From: Kitasatospora sp. GAS204B
GTDB lineage: Bacteria; Actinomycetota; Actinomycetes; Streptomycetales; Streptomycetaceae
NCBI RefSeq assembly: GCF_029892155.1
Contig: NZ_JARZAG010000004.1
Coordinates: 310,001 to 374,000, forward strand
Direction: 5' to 3'
Length of the DNA: 64,000 bases
The position numbers were made by a program, and so were the translations under genes. The notes beneath the pieces are model-generated. The model searched no databases, was not told the origin of the DNA, and saw only the letters and a program-made list of their open reading frames with translations. Of the stretch, positions 40,515 to 48,903 are shown piece by piece (within the stretch, counting starts at the first letter, position 1; every line of letters begins with the position of its first letter).

Positions 40515-42023
40515 ATGACCATTGACCACGAGAGTGTGCCGCGGCCTGGGCGACCCGCGGCGGGCGGTCGGCGGCTCGCGACCGAGCTGCTCGACCGGCC
40601 GACCCGGCGGCCGCCGCAGACCCGCAGCGCCGCCCAGCTCGGCCGGCACCGCCGAGGTCTGCGCGTCGCCGGGCTGCTGCCCGTGGCACTGCTCGTGGTC
40701 GACCTGCTGGCCGTCGGCGCGGGTTCGATCGGCTGCGCCTCCGCCCGCGCCCAGCCGCTGGGGGCCGCCGCGGCGCTGCTGCCGATCCTGCTGCCGCTGA
40801 ACCTGGCCGGCGGCCTCTACCGCACCCGGATGAGCCCCTCGGCGCTGGACGAACTGCCCGCGCTGATCGGCCGGGTCGCCGTCGCGCTGGCCTTCGCGAT
40901 CACCCTCTCCGACTGCCTCGGCGGTGCCTGGCCGTCCGGCGGCCCGGCCGGCTGGGCCCGGCTGCTCGCCCTGCTCACCGCGCTGGTGACGCTGGCCGCG
41001 CTCGGCCGCGCGGTGGTCTACGGACTGCTGCGCCGGCTGCGCCGCCGCCGTCCGGTGCCGGTCCTGGTGCTCGGCGCGGGCCCGCTCGGCCAGCGGATCG
41101 CGAGCACCCTGCGGGAACACCCCGAGTACGGGATGCGCCCGATCGGCTACCTGGACCAGGACCCGGTGCTGCTGCCCGCCGACTCCCCGCTGCCGGTGCT
41201 CGGCGGTCGCGACGCGCTGGAGCGGGAGCTGCGCCGGCACGGCGTGGTGCGGTTGATCGCCACCGCGGGCGCCGCCGACGAGCAGGAGGCGGCCGGCGCG
41301 ATGCGCGAGGCGATCCGGCTCGGCTGCCAGGTCTGGCTGGTCCCCGGGCTGCGCGAGCACGGCGGCCTCGGCAGCGCGGGCCGGGCGGCCGACCACCTGT
41401 GGGGCTACCCCTGCCTGCGGCTGTCCCGCCCGCCGCTGCGCCGGCCCGGCTGGCTGGTCAAGCGGGCCGTCGACATCCTCGCCGCCGGCCTCGGGCTGCT
41501 CGCCATCTCCCCGCTGCTGGCCGCGTGTGCGCTCGCGGTGCGCCTGGACACCGGCCCCGGCGTGCTCTTCCGCCAGCAGCGCACGGGGCTGGACGGCCGG
41601 GTCTTCACCCTGCTCAAGTTCCGCACCCTGCGCCCGAGCAACGAGCACGAGTCGGCCACCCACTGGAACATCGCCCAGGACCACCGGATGAGCGCGGTCG
41701 GCCGGCTGCTGCGCCGCAGCTCGCTGGACGAGCTGCCGCAGCTGTGGAACGTGTTGCGCGGCGACATGACCCTGGTCGGCCCGCGCCCCGAACGCCCTTA
41801 CTTCGTCATGCGGTTCAGCCAGGCCTACCCGGAGTACGCCGACCGGCACCGGGTCCCGGTCGGGCTGACCGGTCTGGCCCAGGTGAACGGGCTGCGCGGG
41901 GACACCTCGATCGAGGACCGGGCCCGCTTCGACAACCACTACATCGAGAGCTGGAGCCTCTGGCAGGACGTCAAGATCCTGCTGCGCACCGCCGCGCTGA
42001 TGCTCCGTCCGGACGGGAGCTGA
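40515..42023 (+). CDS. exopolysaccharide polyprenyl-phosphate glycosyl-1-phosphotransferase
   Basis: A 502-residue WbaP/CpsE-type priming enzyme that moves a sugar 1-phosphate onto undecaprenyl phosphate. The N-terminal part has four to five membrane segments, then a CoA/NAD-binding-like domain (PVLVLGAGPLGQRIASTL). The C-terminal catalytic domain begins WLVKRAVDILAAGLGLLAISP and contains FRQQRTGLDGRVFTLLKFRTL, LRRSSLDELPQLWNVLRGDMTLVGPRPERPYFV and PVGLTGLAQVNG. It is the committed step of the locus. ATG 40515 is chosen for the GGGGAG ribosome site; upstream in-frame starts lie in the AT-rich control region. Confidence 0.94.
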   Translation: MTIDHESVPRPGRPAAGGRRLATELLDRPTRRPPQTRSAAQLGRHRRGLRVAGLLPVALLVVDLLAVGAGSIGCASARAQPLGAAAALLPILLPLNLAGGLYRTRMSPSALDELPALIGRVAVALAFAITLSDCLGGAWPSGGPAGWARLLALLTALVTLAALGRAVVYGLLRRLRRRRPVPVLVLGAGPLGQRIASTLREHPEYGMRPIGYLDQDPVLLPADSPLPVLGGRDALERELRRHGVVRLIATAGAADEQEAAGAMREAIRLGCQVWLVPGLREHGGLGSAGRAADHLWGYPCLRLSRPPLRRPGWLVKRAVDILAAGLGLLAISPLLAACALAVRLDTGPGVLFRQQRTGLDGRVFTLLKFRTLRPSNEHESATHWNIAQDHRMSAVGRLLRRSSLDELPQLWNVLRGDMTLVGPRPERPYFVMRFSQAYPEYADRHRVPVGLTGLAQVNGLRGDTSIEDRARFDNHYIESWSLWQDVKILLRTAALMLRPDGS

Positions 42024-42030
42024 CCCAACC

Positions 42031-43365
42031 GTGGCCCTGAGCCTGCCCCTCGACCCCGCGTTACGCTTCGGCCGGCCCTGGCCCGAGCTGCTCCGCGCGC
42101 TGGCCACCGCGCCGCTGCGCCGTCCCAGCCTGCTGGCCGCCGCCACCATCCTGCTGGTCTGCGTACCGACGGGTGAGAAGGACGTGACGGCCGCCGTCCA
42201 CATCACCCCCGCCGACCTCGCCTCGCTGGCCCTGGTCGCGCTGCTCGCCCTCGACCTGCTGCGCGGCCGCCCGCTCGGCCTGAGCCGCCAGGCCTGCCTG
42301 GTCTTCAGCGGTGTGGTCTGCGCGGCCGGCGCCGCCACCGTGACCTCGATCGACCCGTCCGCCAGCCTGACCGGCTTCATCCGCCTGGTGCAGATCTTCG
42401 TGCTGGTCCCGGCCGCCGTGCTGGCCGCGCTGCGCGACCGCACCGATCTGCGCCTGGTGCTCGGCGCCTTCGTGCTGGCCGCGCTGATCGAGGGCGGCGT
42501 CGGCGCGGAGCAGTACCTCACGCACACCGGCGCCTCCTACGCCGGGGAGTCGATCCGGGCGGTCGGCACCTTCGGCGCGCTCGACATCATGGCGATGTCC
42601 GGGGTGGTCAGCTTCGGCCTGCTGGCCGCCTTGGCCCTCGGTCTGACGATCCGTCAGGGCGGTTGGGCGCGGCGCTGGCTGCTCGCCTCGGCGGCGTTCC
42701 TGGTGTTCCCGCTCGCAGTCTCGTTCAGCCGGGGCAGCTGGATCGCCACGGCGGTCGCCGCCACCGTGCTGCTGCTCAAGGCCGACGCCCGGCTCGCGCT
42801 GCGCTGGGCGGCGCTGGGGCTGGCGGCGGCGATCGTGGCGGTCGGCGGGCTCGGTGCGGGCGGTGGCGGGGTGACCGAGCGGCTGGACAGCATCGGCACG
42901 GTCTCCGGCGGCAACGAGGACCACTCGGTCAGCGACCGCTACGACCTGTGGGCCACCGCCCGGGCGATCTGGGCCGACCACCCGGTCACCGGCGCCGGGC
43001 CGAAGAGCTTCCCGCAACTGCGCGACTCGCACGCCCCGCTGCGGCTCTCCTCCGGCAGCGACGCGGCCGACTCCACCATCGGCTTCGAGCGCGAACCGCT
43101 GCTCTCGCCGCACAACATGTACTTCCTGGTGCTCTGCGAGCAGGGCCTGGTCGGCATCGTCGCCTACGGCGGGCTCTTCCTCGCGCTGCTGCTCGGCTGC
43201 CTGCGCCGCCGGGGCACCGGCGGCCCGGCGGCGATCGGACTGCTCTGCTGGGTACTGGTCGACTTCCTCTACGCCGACATCGGCGGCACCACCACCGTGC
43301 TCACCTCGGTGATCCTGGGCGTGGCGGCCTGGTGGGCGCTGCCGGAGCCGGAGCCCGCGCCATGA
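42031..43365 (+). CDS. O-antigen ligase/polymerase-like membrane protein (TTA-containing)
   Basis: A 444-residue polytopic membrane protein with about ten to twelve hydrophobic segments. A large extracytoplasmic loop (about 295-355, including DRYDLWATARAIWADHPVTGAGPKSFPQLRDS) is the Wzy_C hallmark, with the conserved HPVTGAGPKSF and LLSPHNMYFLVLCEQGLVGIVAYGG. It should polymerise flipped repeat units or ligate them to an acceptor. The GTG start has GGGAG about 10 bases upstream and lies 7 bases after the priming transferase gene. Codon 11 is TTA (42061-42063), the rare codon read by bldA tRNA. Its stop overlaps the flippase ATG. Confidence 0.9.
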   Translation: MALSLPLDPALRFGRPWPELLRALATAPLRRPSLLAAATILLVCVPTGEKDVTAAVHITPADLASLALVALLALDLLRGRPLGLSRQACLVFSGVVCAAGAATVTSIDPSASLTGFIRLVQIFVLVPAAVLAALRDRTDLRLVLGAFVLAALIEGGVGAEQYLTHTGASYAGESIRAVGTFGALDIMAMSGVVSFGLLAALALGLTIRQGGWARRWLLASAAFLVFPLAVSFSRGSWIATAVAATVLLLKADARLALRWAALGLAAAIVAVGGLGAGGGGVTERLDSIGTVSGGNEDHSVSDRYDLWATARAIWADHPVTGAGPKSFPQLRDSHAPLRLSSGSDAADSTIGFEREPLLSPHNMYFLVLCEQGLVGIVAYGGLFLALLLGCLRRRGTGGPAAIGLLCWVLVDFLYADIGGTTTVLTSVILGVAAWWALPEPEPAP

Positions 43366-45086
43366 CGCTGAGCCAGGAGGTCCGCCCCGCGCCCCCGGCG
43401 GCGCCGCCGGTGGAGCGCGGGCCGTCCTTCCTCGCCAAGGCCTTCGGCATCACCGCGGTGCTCAGCGCGGCCGGCTCCGCGCTGGGCCTGCTGCGCGACC
43501 TGCTGCTGGCCAGGTTCTTCGGCGCCGACTCCGGCACCGACGCCTTCCTGGTCTCCTGGACCGTGCCCGAGACGGCCGCGCCGCTGCTGATCGAGGACGC
43601 GATGGCCTTCCTGATGGTCCCGGCCTTCAGCCTGGCCCTGGTGCTGCGCGAGGAGCGTCCGGAAGGACCGGACCCGGTACGGCAGTTGACCGCCGACACG
43701 CTGCCCTGGCTGCTCGCCGGGCTGTGCGCGCTGTCCGGGGCCACCATGCTCTGGGCGCCCGAGGTGGTGCACGCCCTGGCGCCGGGCCTGGCCGACCCGG
43801 CGCTCGCGATCACCTGCACCCGGATCACCGCCGTGACCATCCTGCCGTTCGGCGTGGCCGGGTACCTGGGCGCCGCGCTGCGCGCCCACCACCGGTTCAC
43901 CGCCCCCGCCGCCATCTACGTGGCCTACAACCTGGGCATCCTCGGGATCCTGACGACCTGTCACCTGCTGCTCGGGGTGCGGGCGGCGGCGCTCGGGGTG
44001 GCCTTCGGCAGCCTGCTGATGGCCGGGGTGCTGGTCGGCCCGTTCGTCCGCGCCCTGCGCGGCGGCCTGCACGGGCGCCGGCGGTGCGCCGCCGACGGGC
44101 GCGGGCTGCTGCTCAGCCCGCTCGCGCTGCTGCCGGTGGCCGTCTTCACGCTCACCCGGCAGTCCCAGGTCTTCATCGAGCGCTACCTCGGCTCGACGCT
44201 GCCGGCCGGCACCATCTCGCACCTCAACTACGCGGCCAAGGTCTCCCAGCTGGCGATGACCACCGCGATCCTGATCTGCACGGTCACCTTCCCGCTGGTT
44301 GCCAGGGCGCTGGCGGCCGGCGACCTGGTGGCGGCCCGCGACCGGGTGGAGAAGGACCTCGGCCAGGCGGCGGCGGTGGTGCTGGCCGGCACGGCGTTCC
44401 TGATCGCCTGCGCGCCCGCCGTGGTCTCGCTGCTCTTCCAGCGCGGCGCGTTCGACGCGGCCGACACCGCCGCCACCGCGCAGGTGATCCAGGTCTACAG
44501 CTTCGGACTGCTCGCCCAGGCGCTGATCGGGGTCATGGTGCGGCCGTTCTTCTCGATGCGCCCGGCCGTCCGGCGGGCCGACGACCCGCGCCCGGACACG
44601 GCGGCGGGCCGGGGGCTGCTCGACTGGTACCCGGTCGCCGCGATGGCCGTCGGGCTGCTGGTCACCACCGTGGTGGGCCTGTCGACCGCCCGGCACTTCG
44701 GCGCGCTGGGGCTGGCGGCGGGCAACGCGGCGGGCATCACCACCACCGCCGTGCTGCTGCTGCGCGGGCTCGCGCTGCGCGGCATCGCGTTGCGGATGCC
44801 GCAGGTGCTGGGCGGCCAGGCCCGGCTGCTGCTGGCCGGCGCCGCCGCGGCGGCCGTCGGCGGCTGCGCGGCCCGCGCGGTGCACCCGGCGGGGCTGTCG
44901 CTGCTGGCCGGCGGCGTGAGCGTGCTCGTGGTCTACCTGGGGCTCGGCACGCTGCTCGGGGCCCGCGAGCTGGCCGGGCCCCTCGCCCGGCTGGCGGCCC
45001 TGCTCCGGGAGAACCGAGCGCCGGCCGAGGGGTCGGCCGTGGGGGATGACCTGTTGGAGGAAGGAACCTTGCCCGATGGTCGCTGA
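43362..45086 (+). CDS. MurJ/MviN-like lipid flippase of the exopolysaccharide locus
   Basis: A 574-residue polytopic protein of the MOP superfamily with about 14 membrane helices. It shows FGITAVLSAAGSALGLLRDLLLARFFGADSGTDAFLVSWTVPE at the start, LPFGVAGYLGAALRAHHRFTAPA, and LNYAAKVSQLAMTTAILICTVTFPLVARALAAGD, where MurJ family residues concentrate. It likely flips the lipid-linked repeat unit, as Wzx does, since it sits in a polysaccharide operon and not with murein genes. ATG 43362 overlaps the previous stop (ATGA) and its end overlaps the deacetylase gene. Confidence 0.9.
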   Translation: MTLSQEVRPAPPAAPPVERGPSFLAKAFGITAVLSAAGSALGLLRDLLLARFFGADSGTDAFLVSWTVPETAAPLLIEDAMAFLMVPAFSLALVLREERPEGPDPVRQLTADTLPWLLAGLCALSGATMLWAPEVVHALAPGLADPALAITCTRITAVTILPFGVAGYLGAALRAHHRFTAPAAIYVAYNLGILGILTTCHLLLGVRAAALGVAFGSLLMAGVLVGPFVRALRGGLHGRRRCAADGRGLLLSPLALLPVAVFTLTRQSQVFIERYLGSTLPAGTISHLNYAAKVSQLAMTTAILICTVTFPLVARALAAGDLVAARDRVEKDLGQAAAVVLAGTAFLIACAPAVVSLLFQRGAFDAADTAATAQVIQVYSFGLLAQALIGVMVRPFFSMRPAVRRADDPRPDTAAGRGLLDWYPVAAMAVGLLVTTVVGLSTARHFGALGLAAGNAAGITTTAVLLLRGLALRGIALRMPQVLGGQARLLLAGAAAAAVGGCAARAVHPAGLSLLAGGVSVLVVYLGLGTLLGARELAGPLARLAALLRENRAPAEGSAVGDDLLEEGTLPDGR

Positions 45087-45867
45087 ACTCACCCGCCGTC
45101 CCCACCTGCCGCAGCAGGCGATCGACGTCGGCCGCCGGTCCGGTCGGCCGTGGATCCTGATGTACCACTCGGTGGCCGAGGAGGAGGAGGATCCGTACCT
45201 GCTCACGGTCAGCCCCGCCCGGTTCGCCGCCCAGATGCGCTGGCTGGCCGTGCGCGGCTGGCGCGGGGTGAGCATGCGCGAACTGCTGGCCGCCCGGGCC
45301 GCCGGCCGCCGCGACCGGCTGGTCGGCCTGACCTTCGACGACGGCTACGCCGACTTCGCCCGTCACGTGGTCCCGGTGCTGCGCGGCTACGGGTTCACCG
45401 CCACCGCCTACGTGGTGGCCGACCGCCTGGGCGGCGACAACTTCTGGGACGTCAAGGGACCGCGCAAGGCGCTGCTCACTGTCGAGCAGGTGCGCGAACT
45501 CGCCGACACCGGTTGGGAGATCGGCTCGCACGGGATGAGCCACCTGGCGCTGCCCGGGCTGCCCGGACAGCTGCTCGCCGCCGAGGTCGGGGACAGCCGG
45601 CTGGCCCTGGCCGAGCTGCTCGGCGGCCCGGTGGGCGGCTTCTGCTACCCGTACGGCGCGGTGGACGAGCCGGCTGCCAGGGCCGTGCAGGAGGCCGGCT
45701 ACGACTACGCGGTGGCGATCGACCACAGCCTGCTGGCCAGCCGCTTCGCACTGCCCCGCTGCTACGTCGGCGACCGCGACGGCGCCTGGCGGCTGCGGGC
45801 CAAACGCGGCAGGCACGGCCTGCGGGACGTGGTCACCGAGCTGCGGCGGCTGGCGGCGACGCGATGA
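45076..45867 (+). CDS. polysaccharide deacetylase (NodB homology domain)
   Basis: About 263 residues from ATG 45076. Motif 1 is LTFDDGYADF with the metal/catalytic pair Asp88-Asp89. Motif 2 is SHGMSH (His152 and His156), and a later GGFCYPYG (motif 3) is present, so the zinc site is complete. It probably removes N-acetyl groups from the exopolysaccharide or its lipid-linked precursor. No signal peptide is seen, so export is uncertain. I prefer 45076 to the upstream ATG 45046 because GGAGGAAGGAA precedes it, though by 12-14 bases. Its stop overlaps the next gene. Confidence 0.88.
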   Translation: MVAELTRRPHLPQQAIDVGRRSGRPWILMYHSVAEEEEDPYLLTVSPARFAAQMRWLAVRGWRGVSMRELLAARAAGRRDRLVGLTFDDGYADFARHVVPVLRGYGFTATAYVVADRLGGDNFWDVKGPRKALLTVEQVRELADTGWEIGSHGMSHLALPGLPGQLLAAEVGDSRLALAELLGGPVGGFCYPYGAVDEPAARAVQEAGYDYAVAIDHSLLASRFALPRCYVGDRDGAWRLRAKRGRHGLRDVVTELRRLAATR

Positions 45868-46994
45868 GGGTGCTGCATGTGATCACCGGCCTGGCCGCGG
45901 GCGGCGCCGAGCAGCAACTGCTGCTGACGATCCGTCACCTGCCCTCCTCGGTCGACTGCGAGGTGGCCACCCTGACCAATCCGGGCAGCGTGGCGGCGGC
46001 ACTGCGCGCGGACGGCGTCACGGTGCACGACCTGGCGATGCGCGGCAACCGGGACCTGGCGGTGCTGCCCCGGCTGATCCGGCTGATCCGGCACGGACGC
46101 TACGACGTGGTGCACACCCACCTCTACCGAGCCGGCCTGTACGGGCGGTTGGCGGCCCGGCTGGCCGGGGTGCGCACGGTCCTGGCGACCGAACACTCGC
46201 TGCACGCCGGGACGATCGAGGGGCGCCCGGTCGGCGCCGGCGTCAAGTCCCTCTACCTGGCCGCCGAACGGCTCGGTGTCGCCACGGTGGCGGTCTCCGG
46301 GCGGGTGGCCGGGACGCTGGCCGACTGGGGCGTGCCAGGTCGGCGGGTGGCGGTGCTGCCGAACGGTATCGAGGCGGCCGGCTTCGCCGTGCCGTGGGCT
46401 CAACGGGTGGAGATCCGGCGGAAGTTGGGCCTGGCCGGGGATGCTTTCGTGGTCGGCGCGGTGGGTCGCCTGGTGCCCGGCAAGCGGTTCGACGTGCTGG
46501 TCTCGGCACTGACCGTGCTGCCGGGTGCGGTGCTGCTGCTGGTCGGCGAGGGGCCCGAGCGGGCGGCGCTGACCGAGCTGGCCCGCGAGCTCGGGATCGG
46601 CTCGCGGGTCCTGCTGATCGGCGAACGCACCGACGTACCGGAGCTGTTGAGCGCGATGGACGTGCTGGCCGCGCCGTCGGTCGAGGAGACCTTCGGCCTG
46701 GCGGTGCTGGAGGGCCTGGCGGCGGGGCTGCCGGTGCTGCACAGCGGCTGCCCGGCGCTGGAGGAGTTGCCCGCCGAGGCGGCGCCCGCCGCCCGCAAGC
46801 TGCCCTCGACGGTGGCGGCCTACCAGGAGGCGCTGCTGTCGCTCGGCCCGGCCCCGCTCGCCGTCCCGCTGCCCAGGCCACCCGCCGTGGCGCACTACGA
46901 CATTGTCCGCACAGCCGGCCAACTGGGCGAGCTGTACGAGCGGTTGGGACGGGCCACCGCGCCGGTCCCGGCCGGGAGGGAGAACCGAACATGA
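45864..46994 (+). CDS. glycosyltransferase family 4
   Basis: A 376-residue GT-B enzyme: VLHVITGLAAGGAEQQLLLTI at the start, then YDVVHTHLYRAGLYGRLAARLAGV, EHSLHAG, VLPNGIEAAGF, VVGAVGRLVPGKRFDVLV, and the EX7E region SVEETFGLAVLEGLAAGLPVL. It builds part of the repeat unit. The start ATG 45864 overlaps the deacetylase stop (ATGA), and its stop overlaps the chain-length gene, so it is in the middle of a strictly coupled operon. Confidence 0.92.
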   Translation: MRVLHVITGLAAGGAEQQLLLTIRHLPSSVDCEVATLTNPGSVAAALRADGVTVHDLAMRGNRDLAVLPRLIRLIRHGRYDVVHTHLYRAGLYGRLAARLAGVRTVLATEHSLHAGTIEGRPVGAGVKSLYLAAERLGVATVAVSGRVAGTLADWGVPGRRVAVLPNGIEAAGFAVPWAQRVEIRRKLGLAGDAFVVGAVGRLVPGKRFDVLVSALTVLPGAVLLLVGEGPERAALTELARELGIGSRVLLIGERTDVPELLSAMDVLAAPSVEETFGLAVLEGLAAGLPVLHSGCPALEELPAEAAPAARKLPSTVAAYQEALLSLGPAPLAVPLPRPPAVAHYDIVRTAGQLGELYERLGRATAPVPAGRENRT

Positions 46995-47728
46995 ACGGCA
47001 CCGAGCGAGGGACCGACCAAGGCGACAACCGGGGCGGCGACCGGGTGGCCGGCGTCCGCGCGCTGGCCCGCCGCTGGTGGCCGCTGGCCGCCGCGATCCC
47101 GCTGGGCGCGGTCGCCGGGGCGGGCTACGCGGTGGCCGCGCCCCCGGTCTACACGGCCAACTCCTACGTGGTGGTGGTCCCGGACAGCAGCAGCGAGGCC
47201 GGCCTGGCGGTGAACTTCGCCCAGGCGTACGGACGGCTGGCGGCCCAGCCCCAGGTCCTCGCGCTGGCGGCCCCCGACGCCGGCCGCAGCGGCGCCGAGC
47301 TGGCCGGCCTGGTCGCCGGGACCACCTCGCCGGACGCCCCGGTGATCGAGATCGCGGGCAGCGGCGGCCACCCGGCCGACGCGGTGAAGGCGGCGGACGC
47401 GGTGGCCAAGGCCCTGATCTCGTTCGCGAACACCAGTAGCAAGGAGACCGGAGTGAAGCTGGTCCCGCTGGCGGCGGCCGCGGAACCGGACAAGCCGACC
47501 ACCCCGAGCCGTCAGCTCGACGTCGCGGTGGGCGGCGCGGCGGGCGTGCTGGTGGGTGCGCTGGCGATGATGGCGCGCCGGAAGCCGAGCACTGCGACCC
47601 CGAGCGCGACGCCGGTCGCGACTCCGAGCGCGACTCCGAGCGCGGCGCCCGAGCCCCTGCCCGTGCCGACGCCGGCGGCCGCCGTCCCGGCGCCGCAGCA
47701 GGCCGAACCCGCGCGGAGCAAGAAATGA
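46991..47728 (+). CDS. Wzz/YveK-like chain-length determinant protein
   Basis: A 245-residue protein with two membrane segments: one near residues 31-50 (WPLAAAIPLGAVAGAGYAVAA) and one near 175-195 (LDVAVGGAAGVLVGALAMMA). The periplasmic-side loop and the P-x-x-P-x-x-P-type sequence before the second helix (PDKPTTPSRQ) are typical of polysaccharide co-polymerases. It sets polymer length with the Wzy-like protein. No Walker kinase domain is fused; the tail is Ala/Pro/Thr-rich. It is coupled at both ends by ATGA overlaps. Confidence 0.85.
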   Translation: MNGTERGTDQGDNRGGDRVAGVRALARRWWPLAAAIPLGAVAGAGYAVAAPPVYTANSYVVVVPDSSSEAGLAVNFAQAYGRLAAQPQVLALAAPDAGRSGAELAGLVAGTTSPDAPVIEIAGSGGHPADAVKAADAVAKALISFANTSSKETGVKLVPLAAAAEPDKPTTPSRQLDVAVGGAAGVLVGALAMMARRKPSTATPSATPVATPSATPSAAPEPLPVPTPAAAVPAPQQAEPARSKK

Positions 47729-48903
47729 CGGCTCCCCAACCGATCCGGGAGCCCACCCCGGCACCTCGTCCCCCGGCACCTCGTCCCCCAGCGCCGACCG
47801 CCGCTGCCGGCTGGACCACCGAGCTGCACCGCGCGGACGACACGCTGACCCGGCTCGCGGCGGAGTGGGACGCGCTCGCCGCGCGCTGCCGCACCGCGAC
47901 CCCGTTCCAGTCCGCCGCCTGGCAGGCGTCCTGGTGGCGCGCCTACGGGCGCCCCGGGCGGCTGCGGGTGCTGCTGGTCCGCCGGGACGGCGAGCTGGTG
48001 GCGGCCGCCGCCCTCGCCGCCGGCCGGACCGGCACCCTCACCGCCCTCGGCGGGCAGCTGATCGACTTCACCGACGTGCTGCTGGACGACTCCTGCGCCG
48101 CCGAGGCCGCCGCCGAGCTGGCCCGCGCGCTGCCGCTGCGCCGTCCCTGGCAGGCGCTGGACCTGCGGGAGGTGCGGCCCGGGTCGGCCGCCCACCAGGT
48201 CTACGCGTGCTGGGCCGGGCGGCGCCATCAGCTGCTCGACTCGGTCTGCCAGCACCTGCCCGCCGTCCCGATGGAGCAGCTGCTCGCCCGGCTGCCGGGC
48301 CGGACCGCGCAACGCAGCCGGGCCAAGCAGCGCAAGCTGCTGGAGGCCGGCGTGGTGGCCCGCCGGGTGCCGGTCGACCAGGTCGAGGCCGCGATGGGCG
48401 ACCTGTTGTGGCTGCACGCCCTGCAGTGGGAGAGCCGCACGGTCACCGCCGAGCACGTCAGCGAGCGCTTCGCGGCCCACCTGCGCGAGTCCACGGCGGG
48501 GCTCGCGCGGCACGGCCAGGCGGTGGTCTACCGCTACTACCTGGACGAGGAGCTGGTGGCGGTCGACCTGCTGCTGCTCTGCCCGTCCTTCGCCGGCCTC
48601 TACCTCTACGGCGCGCATCCGAGGCTGCGGGAGCGGATCGACATCGCGGGCCTGCTCTTCGGCACCTCGCTGGAGGAGACGGTCCGCGCGGGCATCCCGG
48701 AGCTGAGCCTGATGCGCGGTGAGGAGCCGTACAAGGAGCGCTGGCGCCCCGAGCACGAACGCAACCACCGCCTGCTGCTCGGGCCCGCCCACCTCGCCGG
48801 CGTGCTGAGCCTGCGCCTCGCCCTGGTCCGGGCCCGCGCGGCGGCCGTCCCGCACCTGCGCGGACCGGTCACCCGCCTGCGGGCGCTCGCCGGCCGCCGC
48901 TGA
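47725..48903 (+). CDS. BioF2/CelD-like acetyltransferase (GNAT fold)
   Basis: A 392-residue protein. After a Pro-rich N terminus it shows FQSAAWQASWWRAYGRPGRLRVLLVRRDGELVAAAALAAGRTG and LTALGGQLIDFTDVLLDDSC, then a C-terminal fold ending in SLMRGEEPYKERWRPEHERNHRLLLG. These are marks of the BioF2-like (CelD) GNAT family seen in exopolysaccharide loci. It probably acylates sugar amino groups, which could work together with the deacetylase. It is the last gene of the operon and overlaps the convergent glycanase gene by 35 bases. Confidence 0.82.
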   Translation: MTAPQPIREPTPAPRPPAPRPPAPTAAAGWTTELHRADDTLTRLAAEWDALAARCRTATPFQSAAWQASWWRAYGRPGRLRVLLVRRDGELVAAAALAAGRTGTLTALGGQLIDFTDVLLDDSCAAEAAAELARALPLRRPWQALDLREVRPGSAAHQVYACWAGRRHQLLDSVCQHLPAVPMEQLLARLPGRTAQRSRAKQRKLLEAGVVARRVPVDQVEAAMGDLLWLHALQWESRTVTAEHVSERFAAHLRESTAGLARHGQAVVYRYYLDEELVAVDLLLLCPSFAGLYLYGAHPRLRERIDIAGLLFGTSLEETVRAGIPELSLMRGEEPYKERWRPEHERNHRLLLGPAHLAGVLSLRLALVRARAAAVPHLRGPVTRLRALAGRR

